Source: Candidatus Omnitrophota bacterium (GTDB lineage: Bacteria; Omnitrophota; Gorgyraeia; B26-G9). From it: a DNA stretch of 10,196 nucleotides. Shown here piece by piece: positions 7,089 to 10,196 of this stretch. Both the position numbers and the translations under genes were made by a program. Location: the NCBI GenBank assembly GCA_028718845.1, contig JAQULA010000045.1, positions 1-10,196 on the forward strand, given 5' to 3'. How positions within the stretch are numbered: position 1 is the stretch's first letter; each line of letters begins with the position of its first letter. The notes beneath the pieces were generated by a model. It saw nothing but the letters and a program-made list of their open reading frames with translations, searched no databases and was not told where the DNA came from.

Positions 7089-10000
7089 TTAACGCCCGGC
7101 ATTCACCGTATGGGCGGCACAATCGGCCCGCAAATATTCCTGAATCGAATTAACCGAAAAATCCTCTTTAACCACTGAATCCATGCCGTTAACCGCGGCC
7201 TGCGCTCCCTGTAAGGTTGTAATACAGGGAATGCCGTTCATCACGGCCAGATTGCGCATCGGTTTCATATCCGATTGCCCGGTTTTTCCGGACGGCGTAT
7301 TGATAATCAGCTTAATCTGCCCGGCACGAATCAGCTCGGGAATATCGTTACTGCCTTCGGCTATTTTTCCCACTGTTTTTACTTTGATATTGTTCGAACG
7401 CAATACTTTCGACGTCCCTTTGGTCGCAAGCAATTCAAACCCTAAATCGGAAAGTTTCTTCGCCAGAAAAACAATGCCGCGTTTATCCCCGTTCTTCACG
7501 CTGATAAAGATCATCCCTTTCCGAGGCAGCACGGTGCCCGCAGCCAATTGAGATTTATAAAACGCGATACCAAAAGATTTATCAATGCCCATAACCTCGC
7601 CGGTCGATTTCATTTCCGGTCCGAGAATAATATCCACTCCGGAGAACCGTGAAAACGGCAATACCGATTCCTTAACCGCCACATGGGCCACTTTCTTTTC
7701 CTCGGTTATCCCCAGTTCCGGCAAGGTTTTCCCGGCCATAACCTGCGCGGCGATCTTTGCCAGCGGAACTCCGGTCGCCTTACTGACAAACGGCACGGTA
7801 CGCGAAGCGCGGGGATTAACCTCCAGGACAAAAACCGTATCATTTTTAATCGCAAACTGAATGTTAATCAAACCTTTGACCACCAATTCCCGCGATAAGG
7901 CAATCGTGCACTTGCGAATCGTATCAATGATCTCATCATCCAAAGTATGCGGCGGCAGCACGCACGCGGAATCGCCGGAATGAACGCCGGCTTCCTCGAT
8001 ATGTTCCATGATCCCGCCGATCACCGTCATCTTTCCATCCGAGAGCGCGTCAACATCGACTTCCACGGCGTCTTCCAAAAATTTATCGATCAGGATCGGA
8101 TGTCCGGCGCAGGCTTCGGCCGCTTCCTTCATGAATTTCAACAAATCGGTTTCCGTATAGACAATACGCATGGCCCGGCCGCCTAAAACATAGGACGGGC
8201 GTACCAATACCGGATAACCGATCTCTTTGGCAATGGCTTTGGCCTGCTCTTTGGTCGTCGCCGAACCGTTCGCCGGCTGGTTAATACCCAATTTCTGCAC
8301 TAACCGGGAAAATTTATCCCGGTCTTCGGCGCGGTCAATCGATTCCACGGATGTCCCGATAATCGGCGCGCCGGCGTCAGCCAGTTTTTTCGCCAGATTC
8401 AATGGTGTCTGGCCGCCGAACTGGACGATCACGCCGTACGGTTTTTCCTTATCGATAATATTCATCACGTCTTCAAAGGTAAGCGGTTCGAAATACAGCT
8501 TATCCGAAGTATCATAATCCGTGGACACGGTTTCCGGGTTGGAATTGACCATGATCGTATCGAATCCCAGCTCCTTGAGCGCGAACGAAGCATGGCAGCA
8601 GCAATAATCGAATTCGATCCCCTGGCCGATGCGGTTCGGCCCGCCGCCGAGAATCATTATTTTTTTACGGTCGGAAGCACGGAATTCGTCTTCCGTTTCA
8701 TAGGTGGAATAATAATACGGCGTATACGCCTCGAATTCAGCGGCACAAGTATCCACCAATTTATAAACAACGTTTACGCCTTTTTTCTTGCGCAATTGGC
8801 GGATCGTCAACTCGTCCGACGCGGTTAATTCCGCAATCTGGCAATCACTAAAGCCAAATTGCTTCGCTTGTAACAGCAATTCCGCGTCAAAATGCTCGAC
8901 GGTTTTATGTTTTTCCGTAAGCGCAGCGGCATGCGCAACAATCTCTTTTTCCAAAGCCAGGATCTCTTCGAGCTCCACCAAAAACCAGGGATCGATATGC
9001 GTAATCGCGGCAATCTCTTGGGAACTCATCCCCTTTTGCATCGCGTATTTAATATAAAAAATGCGCGACGCGTTCGGTTCTTTCAGCCGCAGCATCAGTT
9101 TTTCATCGTCGATTTCGCTGTAATCCTGTTTATTATCCAAACCGCTATGTTTTATTTCCAAGCCGCGCAGGCCTTTTTGTAAGGCCTCTTTAAATGTGCG
9201 GCCGATGGCCATGGTTTCCCCCACGGATTTCATGGAAATACCGAGGATATCCTGCGCCTCGGGAAATTTTTCAAACGTAAAGCGGGGAATTTTTACCACA
9301 CAATAATCAATTGTCGGTTCAAACGAAGCCGGAGTCTCTTTGGTAATATCGTTGCGGATCTCATCCAGGGTATACCCCACCGCAAGCTTGGCGGCAAATT
9401 TAGCGATCGGAAATCCGGTCGCTTTGCTGGCCAATGCCGAACTGCGCGAAACCCGCGGATTCATTTCGATAACCACCATCCGGCCGTTTTCCGGATTAAC
9501 CGCGAACTGGATATTCGACCCGCCGGTTTCCACTCCGATCTCGCGGATAATCGCCAGGGAAGCATCGCGCATCCGCTGGTATTCCTGGTCTGTCAGGGTC
9601 TGGGCCGGTGCCACGGTGATTGAATCGCCGGTATGAATCCCCATCGGGTCAAAATTCTCGATCGAACACACGATCACCACGTTATCCTTGGTATCGCGCA
9701 TCACTTCCAGCTCATACTCTTTCCAGCCCATCACCGATTCTTCGATGAGAATTTCATGAATCATACTGCTGCGCAAGCCCAGGTCGGCAATGCGTTCGAA
9801 TTCTTCCGGAGTATCCACGATCCCGCCGCCGGTGCCGCCCAAGGTGTAACTCGGCCGGATAATCAGCGGCAGCCCCATCTTTTTCAAGGCCGCGCGCGCC
9901 TCTTCTATGGAGTAGGCCAAAATACTCTTCGGCACATCCAGCCCGATCTTTTGCATGGCCTGTTTAAAACATTTACGGTCTTCCGCCTTGCGAATAGCCT

Positions 10001-10196
10001 CGGTATTGGCGCCGATCATTTTCACGTTGTATTTTTCCAAAACACCGCGTTCGGCAACCGCCATTGCCGTGTTCAAGCCGGTTTGCCCGCCTAAGGTCGG
10101 CAATAAAGCATCCGGACGTTCTTTTTCAATGATCTTTTCCACTACTTCCGGAGTAATCGGCTCGATATAGGTAGCATCGGCCACCCCGGGATCGGT
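7089..10196 (-). CDS. carB: Carbamoyl-phosphate synthase large subunit, first tandem copy (5' end beyond window)
   Basis: This is the E. coli-like CarB subtype. The 1035 visible residues start at TDPGVADATYIEP, so about 55 N-terminal residues lie beyond the right edge and the full protein should be near 1090. Adding 55 to visible numbers gives E. coli numbering in the first half. The N-half active-site residues are present: Arg74, Arg114, Glu153, Glu160, His188, Gln230, Glu244 and Asn246, with GIHTGDSITVAPAQTLTD intact. The linker has the usual VDTCAAEFEAYTPYYYSTYE (near 481-500). The C-half has Arg666, Gln780, Glu792 and Asn794. Ornithine-site equivalents Glu712, Asp720 and Glu843 are kept. 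The MGS-like domain (about 893-1035) has ATKGTS, Lys944 and Asn966, but reads GKIAEGS where the other copy has KKVHEGRP, so allosteric response may differ. It precedes the second carB by 40 bases in the same direction. CarA is not seen and may lie upstream. Confidence 0.96.
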   Translation of the reverse strand, partial: TDPGVADATYIEPITPEVVEKIIEKERPDALLPTLGGQTGLNTAMAVAERGVLEKYNVKMIGANTEAIRKAEDRKCFKQAMQKIGLDVPKSILAYSIEEARAALKKMGLPLIIRPSYTLGGTGGGIVDTPEEFERIADLGLRSSMIHEILIEESVMGWKEYELEVMRDTKDNVVIVCSIENFDPMGIHTGDSITVAPAQTLTDQEYQRMRDASLAIIREIGVETGGSNIQFAVNPENGRMVVIEMNPRVSRSSALASKATGFPIAKFAAKLAVGYTLDEIRNDITKETPASFEPTIDYCVVKIPRFTFEKFPEAQDILGISMKSVGETMAIGRTFKEALQKGLRGLEIKHSGLDNKQDYSEIDDEKLMLRLKEPNASRIFYIKYAMQKGMSSQEIAAITHIDPWFLVELEEILALEKEIVAHAAALTEKHKTVEHFDAELLLQAKQFGFSDCQIAELTASDELTIRQLRKKKGVNVVYKLVDTCAAEFEAYTPYYYSTYETEDEFRASDRKKIMILGGGPNRIGQGIEFDYCCCHASFALKELGFDTIMVNSNPETVSTDYDTSDKLYFEPLTFEDVMNIIDKEKPYGVIVQFGGQTPLNLAKKLADAGAPIIGTSVESIDRAEDRDKFSRLVQKLGINQPANGSATTKEQAKAIAKEIGYPVLVRPSYVLGGRAMRIVYTETDLLKFMKEAAEACAGHPILIDKFLEDAVEVDVDALSDGKMTVIGGIMEHIEEAGVHSGDSACVLPPHTLDDEIIDTIRKCTIALSRELVVKGLINIQFAIKNDTVFVLEVNPRASRTVPFVSKATGVPLAKIAAQVMAGKTLPELGITEEKKVAHVAVKESVLPFSRFSGVDIILGPEMKSTGEVMGIDKSFGIAFYKSQLAAGTVLPRKGMIFISVKNGDKRGIVFLAKKLSDLGFELLATKGTSKVLRSNNIKVKTVGKIAEGSNDIPELIRAGQIKLIINTPSGKTGQSDMKPMRNLAVMNGIPCITTLQGAQAAVNGMDSVVKEDFSVNSIQEYLRADCAAHTVNAGR

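Noticed and set aside
7049..7102. 18-residue N-terminal extension of the second CarB
   Set aside because: It overlaps the end of the upstream carB and does not match CarB N-termini; the start at 7048 has a strong ribosome binding site.
10182..10184. GTG as a start codon for the first carB
   Set aside because: The frame stays open to the window edge and the four codons before it read TDPG, which is conserved CarB sequence, so the codon is an internal Val.
3836..10196. Assembly artefact or frameshifted single carB explaining the tandem copies
   Set aside because: Both copies carry the two synthetase halves and the MGS domain, each is open over its whole visible length, and they differ throughout in protein sequence.

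Overview
The window carries five genes, all on the minus strand and so read from right to left, packed as one apparent nucleotide-biosynthesis operon. In transcription order they are: a carB-type carbamoyl-phosphate synthase large subunit (5' end cut by the right edge), a second, different full-length carB, purF (amidophosphoribosyltransferase), a gene of the UPF0371/DUF1846 family of unknown function, and pyrG (CTP synthase, 3' end cut by the left edge). Gaps between genes are 40, 27, 4 and 77 bases. No stretch over 300 bases lacks a gene. I saw no tRNA or rRNA, no insertion sequence, no CRISPR array and no plus-strand gene.

The pathways join up as follows. CarB makes carbamoyl phosphate for pyrimidine and arginine synthesis. 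PurF commits PRPP to purine synthesis. PyrG converts UTP to CTP at the end of the pyrimidine branch. All three known activities use ammonia released from glutamine. The glutaminase subunit CarA is not in the window; it may lie to the right. The DUF1846 gene sits among these enzymes, translationally close to purF, which suggests but does not prove a link to nucleotide or nitrogen metabolism.

The most notable points are these. The two tandem carB genes belong to clearly different subtypes, so they are not a recent duplication. PurF has the cysteine set of the [4Fe-4S] class but no propeptide. A hairpin with a T-run lies just ahead of pyrG and could act as an attenuator or partial terminator.

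The organism is a bacterium of moderate GC content. The [4Fe-4S]-type PurF and the mixed purine/pyrimidine cluster do not point to one phylum. An uncultivated lineage such as Omnitrophota is possible, but that is a guess. These are mostly housekeeping genes; I found no evidence of a defence or mobile system.
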